Assembly: GCF_002288925.2 (NCBI RefSeq)
Contig: NW_022098069.1
Span: forward strand, 81,626,742-81,690,741
Direction of reading: 5' to 3'
Length of the DNA stretch: 64,000 bases
Origin: Delphinapterus leucas
Lineage: Eukaryota; Chordata; Mammalia; Artiodactyla; Monodontidae
The position numbers were made by a program, and so were the translations under genes. Shown here piece by piece: positions 1 to 9,780 of the stretch. The notes under the pieces were generated by a model, which had not been told where the DNA came from, did not search any database, and worked only from the letters and a program-made list of their open reading frames with translations. Within the stretch, counting starts at the first letter, position 1. Each line of letters begins with the position of its first letter.

Positions 1-165
1 GACAGTGCCCACTCTACAAGGTCCCTGGAAAAGACTGTATGAGCTCTTATCTGTATGTTCAACTAGAACATGTCCCTCAGGCTACAGCTGTGATGTTAAG
101 CTAAGAAAGACTGAACTCCTCGTTCCATTGCCTCTTGCTGTGCCCTGTAGGTAGTAGCCATTTTT
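1..165 (-). mobile_element. L1 5'UTR repeat-unit remnant
   Basis: This edge fragment shares wording with the L1 5'UTR blocks at 3541-4908 and 35209-36685: 'gacagtgccca', 'agaaagact', and 'gcctcttgctgtgccctg' followed by a 'ggtag' motif occur in the same order. It is therefore one partial unit of the same ~365-bp repeat, cut by the window edge. No 5' or 3' end is visible and it encodes nothing. The following 166-317 is unassigned AT-rich DNA. Confidence 0.6.
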
Positions 166-660
166 TTAAAGTGTTTTAAGTTTTTACTTTATTACAGGCT
201 TTTCTGTTTTTAACCATTACATATGTTTTCAACATTTCATGTTGCTGCTCCATTGTATTCCATTATGATCCTCATCTGTCCACCATAACTTCAAGTCATG
301 TCTAGTATTTCCTATTTTTAAAAAAATTTTATTTTATATTGGAGCAGAGTTGATTAGCAATGTTGTGTTAGTTTCAGGTGTACAGCACAGTGATTCACTT
401 ATACATGTATATATTGTTTTTCAAATTATTTTCCCATTTAGGTTATTACAGAATATTGAGCAGAATTCCCTGTGCTATACAGTAGGTCCTTGTTGGTTAT
501 CTGTTTTAAATATAGCAGTGTGTACATGTCAATTCCAAATTCCTAATCTATCCCTCCTTCTCACCTTTCCCCCTGGTAACCTTACGTTCCTTCTCTAAGT
601 CTGTGAGTCTGTTTCTGTTTTGTAAATAAGTTCATTTGTATCATGTTTTTAAATTTTAAT

Positions 661-3540
661 TTAATTTAAATTTTTTAATTTTATCATATGTAAGTCTGTC
701 TGACTTACTTCACTTAGTATGATAATCTCCAGGTCCATCCATGTTGCTGCAAATGGCATTATTTCATTCTTTTTAATGGCTGAGTAGTATTCCATTGTAT
801 ATTGGTACCACATCATTATCCTTTCTTCTGTTGATGGACATTTAGGTTGCTTCCATGCCCCAGCTATTCTAAATAGTGCTGCAGTGAACATTGGGATGCA
901 TGTATCCATTCAAACCATGTTTTTCTCCGGATATATGCCCAGGAGTGGGATTGCTGGATCATATGGTAGCTTAATTTTTAGCTTTTTAAGAAACAAACAT
1001 CCATATTGTTCTCCATAGTGGCTGTACCAATTTTACATCCCCACCAACAGTGTAGGAGGGTTCCGTTTTCTCCACACCCTCTCCAGCATTTATTATTTGT
1101 AGATTTTTTGATGACGAACATTCTGACTGTTGTGAGGTGATATCTCATTGTAGTTATGGTTTGCATTTCTCTAATAGTTAGTGATGTTGAGCATCTTTTC
1201 TTGTGCCTCTTGGCCATCTGTATGTCTTCTTTGGAGAAATGTCTATTTAGGTCTTCTGCCCATTTTTTGGTTGGGTTGTTTTTCTGATATTAACCCACAT
1301 GAGCTGTTTATAAATTTTGGAGATTAATCCCTTGTAGGCTGCATTGTCTGCAAATATTTTCTCCCATTCTGTGGGTTGTTTTTTCATTTGGTCTATGGTT
1401 TCCTTTGCTGTGCAGAAGCTTTTGAGTTTAATTAGGTCCCATTTGTTTATTTTTGTTTTTATTTCCATTATCCTGGGAGATGGCTTGAAAAAGATCTTGC
1501 AATTTATATCATGGAGTGTTCTGCCTATGTTTTCCTCCAAGACTTTTATAGTAGCCAGTCTTACATTTAGGTCTTTAATCCATTTTGCATTTATTTTTGT
1601 GTATGGTGTTAGGTAGTGTTCTAATTTCATTCTTTTACATGTAGCTTTCCAGTTTTCCCACCACCACTTATTGAAGAGGCTGCCTTTTCTCCATTGAATA
1701 TCCTTGCCCCCTTTGTCATGGATTAGGTGACCATAGGTGCATGGGTTTATCTCTGGACTTTCTATCCTGTTCCATTGATCTATATTTCTGTTTTTGTGCC
1801 AGTACTATACTGTTTTCGTTACTGTGACTTTGTAGTATAATCTGAAGTCAGGGACCCTGATTCCTCCAGCTCCATTTTTTTTTCCCTCAAGATTGCTTTG
1901 GTTATTTGGGGTCTTTTGTATCTCCATACAAATTTTATGATTTTTTTGTTCTAGTTCTGTGAAAAATGCCATGGGTAATTTGATAGGGATTGCATTGAAT
2001 CTGTAGGTTGCCTTGGGTAGTATAGTCATTTTGACAGTATTGATTCTTGCAATCCAAGTACATGGTATATCTTTTCATCTATTTGTATCATCTTTGATCA
2101 GCGCCTCATAGTTTTGAGAGTACAGGTCTTTTGTCTCCTTAGGTAGGTTTATTCCTAGGTATTTTATTCTTTTTGATGCAATGGTAAATGGAATTCTTTC
2201 TTTCATCTCTCTTTCTGGTCTTTTGCTGTTAGTGTATAGAAGTACAACAGATTTCTGTGTATTAATTCTGTATCCTGCAACTTTACCAAATTCATTGATG
2301 AGCTCTAGTTGTTTTCTGGTAGCATCTTTCGGATTTTTCATGTGTAGTATCATGCCATCTACAAACAGTGACAGTTTTACTTCTTCTTTTCCAATTTGGA
2401 TTTCTTTTATTTCTTTTTCTTCTCTGATTGTCATGGCTGGGACTTCCAAAACTATGTTGGATAAAAGAGGTGACAGTGGACATCCTTGTCTTGTTCCTGA
2501 TCTTAGAGGAAATGCTTTCAGCTTTTCACCATTGAGAATGATGACAGCTATAGGTTTGTCATATATGGCCTTTATTATGTTGAGGTAGGTTCCCTCTATG
2601 CCCACTTTCTGGAGAGTTTTTATCATAAATGGGTGTTGAATTTTGTCAAAAGCTCTTTCTGCATCTATTGAGATGATCATATGGTTTTTATTCTTCAGTT
2701 GTTGAGGTGGTGTATCACACTGATTGATTTGCGGATATTGAAAATTCCTTGCATCCCTGGGATTAAATCCCACTTGATCATGGTGTATGATCCTTTTAAT
2801 GTATTGTTGGATTTGGATTGCTAGTATTTTGTTGAGGATTTTTGCATCTTTGCTCATCAGTGATATCGGTCTGTAATTTTTTGTGTATGTGTGGTGTTTT
2901 TGTCTGGTTTTGGTATCAGCGTGATGGTGGCCTCACAGAATGAGTTTGGGAGTTTTCCTTCCTCTGCAATTTTTTGGAAGAGTTTCAGAAGGATAGGTGT
3001 TAACTCTTCTCTAAGTGTTTGATAGAATTTGCTTGTGAATCCATTTGGTCCTGGGCTTTTGTTTTCTGGGATTTTTAAATTCACAGTTTCAATTTCAGTG
3101 CTTGTGATTGGTCTGTCCATATTTTTCTATTTCTTCCTGGTTCAGTCTCAGGAGATTGTACCATTCTAAGAATTTGTCAATTTCTTCCAGGTTCAGTCTC
3201 AGGAGATTGTGCCATTCTAAGAATTTGTCCATTTCTTCCAGGTTGTCCATTTTATTGGCATACAGTTGCTTGTAGCAGTCTCAAATGATCCTTTGTATTT
3301 CTGTGGTGTCCATTGTAATTTCTCCTTTTTCATTTCTAATTTTATTGATTTGAGCCCTCTCCCATTTTTTCTTGATGAGTGTGGCTAAAGGTTTATGAAT
3401 TTTGTTTATCCTTTCAAAAAACACGCTTTTAGTTTCATTAATCTTTGCTATTATTTTCTTCATTTCTATTTTGTTTATTTCTGCTCTGATCTTTTCAATT
3501 TCTTTCTTTCTGCTAACTTTGGGTTTTGTTTGTGCTTCTT
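661..3540 (-). pseudogene. L1 ORF2 (reverse transcriptase) pseudogene, 5' part missing
   Basis: This is a decayed reverse transcriptase of L1, the enzyme that copies L1 RNA into DNA at a nicked target. Broken frames in order show '[15 protein letters not shown]' (3281-3463), the finger/palm entry 'ENKSPGPNGF' (2857-3120), 'HHDQVGF' and '[13 protein letters not shown]' (2075-2857), and the C-terminal '[14 protein letters not shown]' (661-909). At the catalytic FADD position this copy reads FVDG, so both metal-binding aspartates are not preserved in the usual arrangement. The endonuclease domain is missing. Several frameshifts separate the fragments. A 51-bp tandem duplication lies at 3130-3231. 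Confidence 0.9.
3130..3231. repeat. 51-bp direct tandem duplication inside L1 ORF2
   Basis: Two adjacent copies of a 51-base segment (3130-3180 and 3181-3231) carry 'ttcagtctcaggagattgt' followed by 'ccattctaagaatttgtc'. They differ at only about three positions. The equivalent segment of the L1 at 17741-24824 (near 20575-20630) is single, so the duplication is private to this copy. The unit is a multiple of three. Confidence 0.85.
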
Positions 3541-4908
3541 TCTCTAGTTGTTTTAGGGGGTAGTAGCCATCTGAGATTTTTTTCTATTGGATACAGCCCA
3601 GTGGGAACCAGAAACATAAGCCCCACTGGCCACCAGAGCCAGGTGATATACAGATGTCCTCTAGCCACAGGCAATAATTGGGGTGCCAGACAAAGGTATA
3701 ACTTTTTTTTCTGGATGATACCAGTGTGCTGGAGTGAGGCAGAGGCAGAGTGCAAAGATTGCATCCACCAGCCTCCTTTCCCTGAGAGCACCACCATAGC
3801 GCTCTTAGTTGTGTGCCAAAGTAGAAGGCTGCCCCTCAGACCAAAGTCACTGGGCAAGCAAATAGGCTTCGTTCACAGAAAGTTTGAGGGTATGTTTCTC
3901 TGCTGTCTGTGCAGGGCTCTGGGCTGGTAGTCTGCCAAGGACTGTCTCTCTGATTGTTCCAATACCATGGGACCCAGGATCATGAGCTTCCCTGGCCTCC
4001 AGGGCCAGATATCAAAGCATATGCTCTTAGTGGCAGCCATAAAAACTGGGGCACCTGATATAAAAACCAGAGAACCAGATGCATGTGAAAGCTCCCATCT
4101 GGGAGATACTTGTGCTATGGAGTGTGGCAGAGAGTGCGCCTGAACATGGTGCCCACAGGCTGAAGCAGGGCAGAGGGAGAGTGTGAAGGTAGTGTCTGCT
4201 CGGGGGGAAACAAAAATAGATGGAGCAAGGCAGAGGGAAGGCATATAAATGGCACCCACTGGGGGTGGGTGGTTAGGTGGTGCCCACTGGCTGGACTGAG
4301 ACAGAGGGAGAGTGCAAAGACGGTGCCTGCCAGCCATCAAGTACCCAGATGTGTACTAAATTAGATTCCTGCTCCTCAAGCTGAAACTTTAGGATTAGCA
4401 AATGAGCCTCTTTCACCTGAAGTCTGGGCATCTCTTGATCGACTGCCTCTGCATTGATCCCTGAGTTGGGTGAGTTTGTGCATGAGCCCCTTATTAACCA
4501 TTTCTCACTTCACTGTGGTCTTGTTGCTCTCATGGATGTGAGTCTCATTTGTTTCAAAGCTAGATGTTTTGGAATCTCATCTCTTAGATGCAGGTCTTAA
4601 AAGATGGGCCACCCTAAAAGATGTAGTTCAAACCCTTTACTCCTCAGGGGAACCTTCAGGTTTTGAGTTCCCTCTTGATTGTGGGTCATAGCACTGGTGG
4701 TGGGATTCATGGTGAGATTGTGTTCCAGCCTCTCCTACCCACTTCAATGTGGGCTTTTTCTCATTTGCCTGATGTGTAGGAGTTGCTCAGCCAGTTTCTA
4801 AGATTTTTCAGAGGAAGTTGTTCCACGTGTAGTCACAGATTTGGTGTGTCCAAGGCAGGAGGTGAGTTCAGAATTCTGCTATGTTGCCATCTTGAACCAG
4901 AACCCAGC
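3541..4908 (-). promoter_or_regulatory. L1 5'UTR block with imperfect internal tandem repeats
   Basis: This is non-coding, moderately GC-rich sequence with the hallmark right end 'gccatcttgaaccagaac' (start of L1 in sense direction). The segment around 3619 ('gccccactggccaccagagcc') recurs near 3985 in diverged form, about 366 bases away. A smaller repeat built on 'cagagggagagtg' with 'ggtgcccactgg' recurs between about 4120 and 4320. In live L1s this region is the internal RNA polymerase II promoter. Any remaining promoter activity here is unknown. Confidence 0.7.
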
Positions 4909-4935
4909 ACTTTGATTATTAAAATACAGACAGTT

Positions 4936-5145
4936 GGGCTTCCCTGGTGGCACAGTGGTGGAGAGTCTGCCTGCCGATGCAGGGGACACGGGTTCGTGCC
5001 CCGGTCCGGGAAGATCCCACATGCCGCGGAGCAGCTGGGCCCGTGAGCCATGGCCGCTGAGCCTGCACGTCTGTGCTCCGCAACGGGAGAGGCCACAATA
5101 GTGAGAGGCCCACGTACCGCAAAAAAAATAAAATAAAAATTAAAA
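4936..5145 (+). mobile_element. CHR-family SINE (tRNA-derived), copy 1
   Basis: This is a CHR SINE starting 'gggcttccctggtggcacag' with an A-rich tail. The tRNA-derived head carries an A-box-like 'tggcacagtgg' and B-box-like 'ggttcgtgcccc', the internal RNA polymerase III promoter elements. Compared with copies 2 and 4 it lacks about 10 bases before 'tgtgctccgc' (no 'cggagcc'). Flanks 'attaaaatacag' (left) and 'attaaaaaatacagtt' (right) form a probable target-site duplication. It sits only ~27 bases beyond the end of the L1 at 318-4908. Confidence 0.95.
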
Positions 5146-7400
5146 AATACAGTTATCACGAATGGAGGGACTAGGAACAAGAGATAGCTCCTAGTTGTCT
5201 GCACACCTAAGTTCTACATGCCATCCAAAAATAGCAGTAAAGTCATTGGAATCGCCACTTTTCATCATAAATTAAGGTATTCTTCATAATCATCTCTTGG
5301 TACACTAGGTCTAACCATACAAATATCTAGCCAACCAATTCTTATCTTCAGTAAATTCTCCTTTCAAAACGTCTCAAAAACCTAGTTAGACAGTCAGGTT
5401 CAATGCCCTTCCACAATACAAGTCATGGTATTATCCTTTAACGATTTAGCTTTTTTATTTAGGACATTTTTTTTAAAGATTGAATGAGTATTTCAGTTAC
5501 AGAAATATGTTCTGCTCTTCCAAAATAAAATTAATTTACATAATAGAAAACTCTCTTTCCATGGTTTGAAAATACTTTAAAAGTGAAGTCCTGTTAAATA
5601 TATGGAGTTCCAAGGATACCTGGAACATTAAAATTTGGGGAAAAATAGGTTAATAAATTAAATTTTACCTGTTTTTCTGGATAATATAAACATTTTATAT
5701 AAATGTAAAAATGTCAGTTTTTTAAAAAATCCATGATTGCAATTGGAACAGATAAATACTTGCATATTTTGACAAGGAACTGTCAACATTAAGCCCTATT
5801 TATTGGTGGAATTTTATTAATTAACTTACTTCAAAAATGAAAATTATCTTGCCTTTTACTTTATGGTTTTGTTTTAATATTTAAATAAGCTAATTACAAA
5901 AATTTTATAACCAGTCTATGCTTGTTATCTTGAAATTTAATACTGTTGAGTAACAATTTAGTCAAATTAAAATCCTCCACATTCAGTATAAACTGAAGAA
6001 ATATAACTGTGAAAAACCAGAGGCTCTGAATGTCTAAGCAAGAAATAATTATGTTGTATACAAAGAAAATACATAATATAATTAATTACTAACGTTATAA
6101 AAAATCTTTAAAAGTGAGAGAAACTTCTCCCTATGATTAAAAAAAAAATAGGAAAATGGGATAGTGAGACAGGAGTTGGAAGAGAGGGGCAGAAAGAAAA
6201 GAAGAAGTGCAAAAACTGTAACTACTTCTAGATTTCCCTCGACCAAAGTTGATCTTACCTTCTCTCCTGGTAAAAATAGGTCCCTCATTTTAGAAAGTGG
6301 AATGTGAGAGAGAATAATCCATAAGGATCAACAGCATCCTCTTTCATAATCCCCAGAAATTAGGGGAAGTAGGAATCTTCTGTATATTTATGAAGATTTA
6401 GTTGTGAAGGCTTCAGGAAATGTTAAATATTAGGAAATATGAGTTATATATGTTGTATATGTTAAATATTAGGAATAAGAGTTATGAAAAGAAAAGTCAT
6501 AGAAGGAATTTTGAAGTGTGGGACAGTAGAAAGGTGGGAAAATCTGGATAGGATGTCATGGTAGGGTTGTGGTCAATTAGAGAACAGTAAAGTGAAAGTT
6601 ACTGAAGGTCTTGGAGACAAACAGACCTAGAATATATAAGTGAGAGTGAAATAACTCTCATAACTATTTTGTCTAGAGCCACCTACTTTGGCCACTGTGC
6701 CACTTTTGAAATATTATCATAGGTTTTCATTTCTATTTATAAATACCTAGATTTTAATTCTGAAATACTTCCAACATACAGCAAGCTATGCCACACCTTT
6801 CAGGGCCAACTAGATTACAAAGTTTACCAGAAGAGGAACTTCAGGCAGGTTCAAGGTTGTTATCGAACTAGCAGAAGCCATGCAAAGGATTTATGAGGGA
6901 AGAATCAACATGACTGGAGGCAGGTGCCCAGTTTCTTCCTAGAGCCTCACAGAGGTGCGCACAAAGTTTGGTCAGGACTGCGTATGTGGTGGGAAGAATC
7001 TGATAGACCTGAAGAGTCCAGAGTCAGGGGCTTGCTGTATTTTACTCCAATCCATTAATCTTACTTCATCAAAGTTCCTCACCATTTAACCACTATTTGT
7101 CATTCATAAATAAGCACAATCAATATAGACAAAGTGGACACAGCCAGGTGCACTGGTCCAAATTCTACCCTCTGCAAAGATTTCTCTTCCCACGACCTTT
7201 AAAGAAGGTTTTAATGCTACAGACTTCCATTTTCGTTTGGTGATAGCGTATCACGTAGCGCCATCTAGAGGACAGGTACATTTTTTCTCCCCTTAGTCAC
7301 CCAGTCACGGGAACTTTCCATGAGGCCATTGATAAGGGTTGAAAAAGACAAGGCAGTAAAACAGGGATGAATAATACATGCACTGGGAGTGCAAGCTACC
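5146..7400. other. Single-copy AT-rich DNA, nothing recognised
   Basis: No repeat family, exon or RNA gene could be supported. The sequence is AT-rich with only short chance open frames (longest 68 codons), none resembling a known protein. Confidence 0.6.
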
Positions 7401-8420
7401 TGCTCATGCAACCTAGTCATGTTTTCAGGACCTTGTTCAGGACCTCCTCTTCTGGGCATTGGGGACTCAGCAATGACTATGGAGTTTACCTTCTGTGAGA
7501 TGCAGACTGAAAAAAAATTAAAAGGACATATTTTGTGTACAGTAGCGAGTGCTAAGGAGAAATTTTTTAAATAAATAAAATTAAAGCAGGTAGAGGAAAT
7601 GATGAGTTGTTTAGAGTTGTAATTTCATATAGATGATGAGGGAAGGTGATAGTTGTATAAAGAGAATGAAAAAGGAGGTGTAGGAAAATGCTATGTGGAC
7701 ATCCCTGGGAAGAAGAATGTTCCAAGCAGAGAGAGAACCTGTGCAAATATGCTGAGGTAGGAGCATGCGTAGATTACTAGAGGAGGCCCGTGTGCCTGGA
7801 ACACAGTAAAAAAGGAGAAGAGTGGAAAATTAAGAGAACACTGCTGATGGCAGCATGATTATTTACCACCTTATACACTTTTATTTCTCTGGGTGAACTA
7901 GGAAGCCATTAGATAGCTTTGAGCAAAGATGTGACATCATCTGACTTACGTTGAAGTAGGATCATACAGGCTTCTGTATTCAGAATAGACTGAAAGGGAT
8001 CAAGTTAGGAGACTATTGCAGTTATCCAGGAGAATGATAATGGTAGCTTGGACCAGAGTGGTTCATGGTGTAGGTGGGAAGCAGGGTTAGACTCTTAGGC
8101 CAACAGAATTTTTTGATGACTTAGATGTGGTTTGTAAGAGAAAGAGAAGAAATATGGCTTAAAGAACTGGAAGGAACTAAGATGAGGAACACTTTTAGAG
8201 CCAGACTGGGGGGATGGGAAATCATATCAATTCTGAACATATTAATTTGGGGTACTGCTAAGTCAGTTGTATATACGATATAGGTATACATAGGATAGAA
8301 ACTGGGAATTAACAGCCTGGAGATGTTTAAAACTATGAGACTATGTGAGATCATCTAGTGAGTGAGCAATCCAGGGAGGAAAAAGGTCTGCAGACTGAGC
8401 CCTGGGTGTGCCACTGTTGA
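7401..8420 (+). repeat. Ancient mammalian dispersed repeat, family not named
   Basis: The wording is that of a very common old mammalian interspersed repeat: 'gaccttgttcagga', 'gttccaagcagagagagaacctgtgcaaa', 'gggtgaactaggaagccatt', 'atgtgacatcatctgacttac', 'aggagactattgcagttatccagg', 'gcttggaccagagtggt' and 'gactgagccctgggtgtgccac', in the expected order. I recall the family's text but not its name with certainty. It is heavily diverged and has no coding capacity in this copy. Confidence 0.55.
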
Positions 8421-8757
8421 GGTCAGAGACATGAGCAGGAACCAGTGTAAGTCACTGAGATGCAGTAGCCAGTGAAGAAGCCAGAAATCCAGGAGTGTGT
8501 ACGTCTCACAAGAGTGTCAGGGAAGACTGAGTAGAGTCACATGTTAGATTTTTAAATTTCATTCTCCACATCTCCTAATCCCTTTCATATTATCCATCTA
8601 GTTATGACTCTATGCTGAATTCTAGATAATTTCCTCAGGGTCAGTACAGCAGAGTGGTTGATAGCACAGGTCACAGAGCCAGTTTGCTTGTCACTAACAG
8701 ATTCCATCCAGCAAGACTATACTAATGAACATACTTATAATAATAAAATTAGTAACA

Positions 8758-8973
8758 GGGCTTCCCTGGTGGCACAGTGGTTGAGAGTCCGCCTGCCGAT
8801 GCAGGGGACACGGGTTTGTGCCCCGGTCCGGGAGGATCCCGCATGCCGCGGAGCGGCTGGGCCCGTGAGCCATGGCCGCTGGGCCTGCACGTCCGGAGCC
8901 TGTGCTCCGCAGCGGGAGAGGCCACAACAGTGAGAGGCCCGCGTACCGCAAAAAAACCCAAAAAAACTGAAAG
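8758..8973 (+). mobile_element. CHR-family SINE, copy 2, with perfect TSD
   Basis: This full-length CHR SINE ('gggcttccctggtggcacag' to 'gcgtaccgc' and A-tail) is flanked by an exact 13-base duplication AAAATTAGTAACA at 8745-8757 and 8974-8986. An intact TSD and low decay indicate a fairly recent insertion by L1-type target-primed reverse transcription. A-box and B-box-like promoter segments are present. Confidence 0.97.
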
Positions 8974-8986
8974 AAAATTAGTAACA

Positions 8987-9533
8987 AACGACAATAAAAA
9001 ATCATAGTATAGCAATGACCTTTTTAGCATTTGTAGGCTTGGCAAGCACTCTATAGGCATTAGTTATTATGTAGCTTCCAGGTCACTAATTTCCTATTCA
9101 CCTGTTTCTAACTTCATAAATGTTTAAATGACAATTTTTAATTTTTGAAACTTATATTTAGTTCTTTTCAAATACTCCTATTATTTAAATTTACTTTTTA
9201 GTTTTATAACTTCATTTTTATATATTTTTAAATCATTTTAAACATACATTTTCATAATGTCTACCAGTTTGCTTTATTACCTAAATTTCGGAGGTTCTAT
9301 TCAACTGGCTCATCATGGCCATGACTCTCTTATATGCGATAGTTTTTTTTGAGTGTGTTATAACTTTGGACTGTGAGCTTGCCTTCTGGGCTTTATTTAT
9401 AGGCATCCTGTAGGGTCAAAGAGATTTTGCACTTGCTTTTCCCTAGTACCCCAAGCCTACCACTGTCTTCTGGGCCAACACTTATGTCATAGCGTAGGTT
9501 TCTTACCGTAGGGTTTCCAGAACCATTTAGTTA
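8987..9533. other. Single-copy AT-rich DNA, nothing recognised
   Basis: AT-rich intergenic sequence with no supported feature. Confidence 0.5.
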
Positions 9534-9541
9534 GTATATAC

Positions 9542-9771
9542 CAGGGGTCCCCAACCCCCGGGCCATGCACCGGTACCAGTCTGTGGCCTGTTAGGAACTG
9601 GGTTGCACAGCAGGAGGTGAGCGGCGGGCAAGCGCGCAAAGCTTCATCTGCCGCTCCCCATTGCTCGCATTACCACCTGACACCCCCCCCCCCCCCCCCC
9701 CCCCCACCGTCTGTGGAAAAATTATCTTCCAGGAAACCAGTCCCTGGTGCTAAAAAGGTTGGGGACCACTG
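9542..9771. mobile_element. MER1-type non-autonomous hAT (Charlie) element
   Basis: This is a short DNA transposon fossil with terminal inverted repeats, 'caggggtccccaacc' at the left and 'ggttggggaccactg' at the right. It is bounded by an imperfect 8-base duplication (gtatatac at 9534-9541, ctatacac at 9772-9779), the size expected of hAT elements. Interior phrases 'gtctgtggcctgttaggaac' and 'cagcaggaggtgagcggcgg' fit the MER1/Charlie group. It has no transposase. A pure C tract lies at 9683-9705. Confidence 0.85.
9683..9705. repeat. Uninterrupted poly-C tract (23 C)
   Basis: Twenty-three consecutive C residues lie inside the MER1-type element, following 'acctgaca'. The minus strand is a pure G run able in principle to form quadruplex structure. 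Length is likely to vary between individuals and between sequence assemblies. Confidence 0.95.
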
Positions 9772-9780
9772 CTATACACT

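Larger units (their letters stand above)
318..4908 (-). mobile_element. Type-A L1, internally deleted (5'UTR joined to mid-ORF2)
   Basis: This is a minus-strand LINE-1 retrotransposon. Reading right to left it shows a 5'UTR (4908-3541, beginning with the antisense of 'catcttgaaccagaac'), then directly the ORF2 region just after the endonuclease, then reverse transcriptase, C-terminus and a type-A 3'UTR (about 660-318). ORF1 and the ORF2 endonuclease are absent. Copies elsewhere in the window (17741-24824) show the usual 5'UTR-ORF1-ORF2 order, so some 2 kb or more is missing. The element is full of stops and frameshifts and cannot be active. I could not find a convincing target-site duplication, so whether the two halves arrived as one insertion is inferred from their shared orientation and contact. 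Confidence 0.8.

Noticed and set aside
318..660. BovB/RTE 3' end
   Set aside because: The text 'ggtgtacagcacagtgattcac' matches the L1 type-A 3'UTR seen again at 49400-49490. No BovB sequence was found.
3540..3557. Canonical splice junction joining L1 5'UTR to ORF2
   Set aside because: Comparison with other 5'UTR units gives no GT at the inferred donor position, so splicing is not supported at this junction. Deletion or template switching is equally likely.
4936..5145. Possible tRNA gene because of A- and B-box motifs
   Set aside because: The motifs belong to the tRNA-derived head of CHR SINEs. No cloverleaf with an intact anticodon arm and acceptor stem could be drawn, and A-tails and TSDs show retrotransposition.
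8694..9060. Several 80-100-codon frames over the CHR SINE copies (also at 4833-5204, 28395-28795 and 53901-54282)
   Set aside because: They are translations of the GC-rich SINE in alternative frames. The same peptides recur at every SINE copy, in all orientations.
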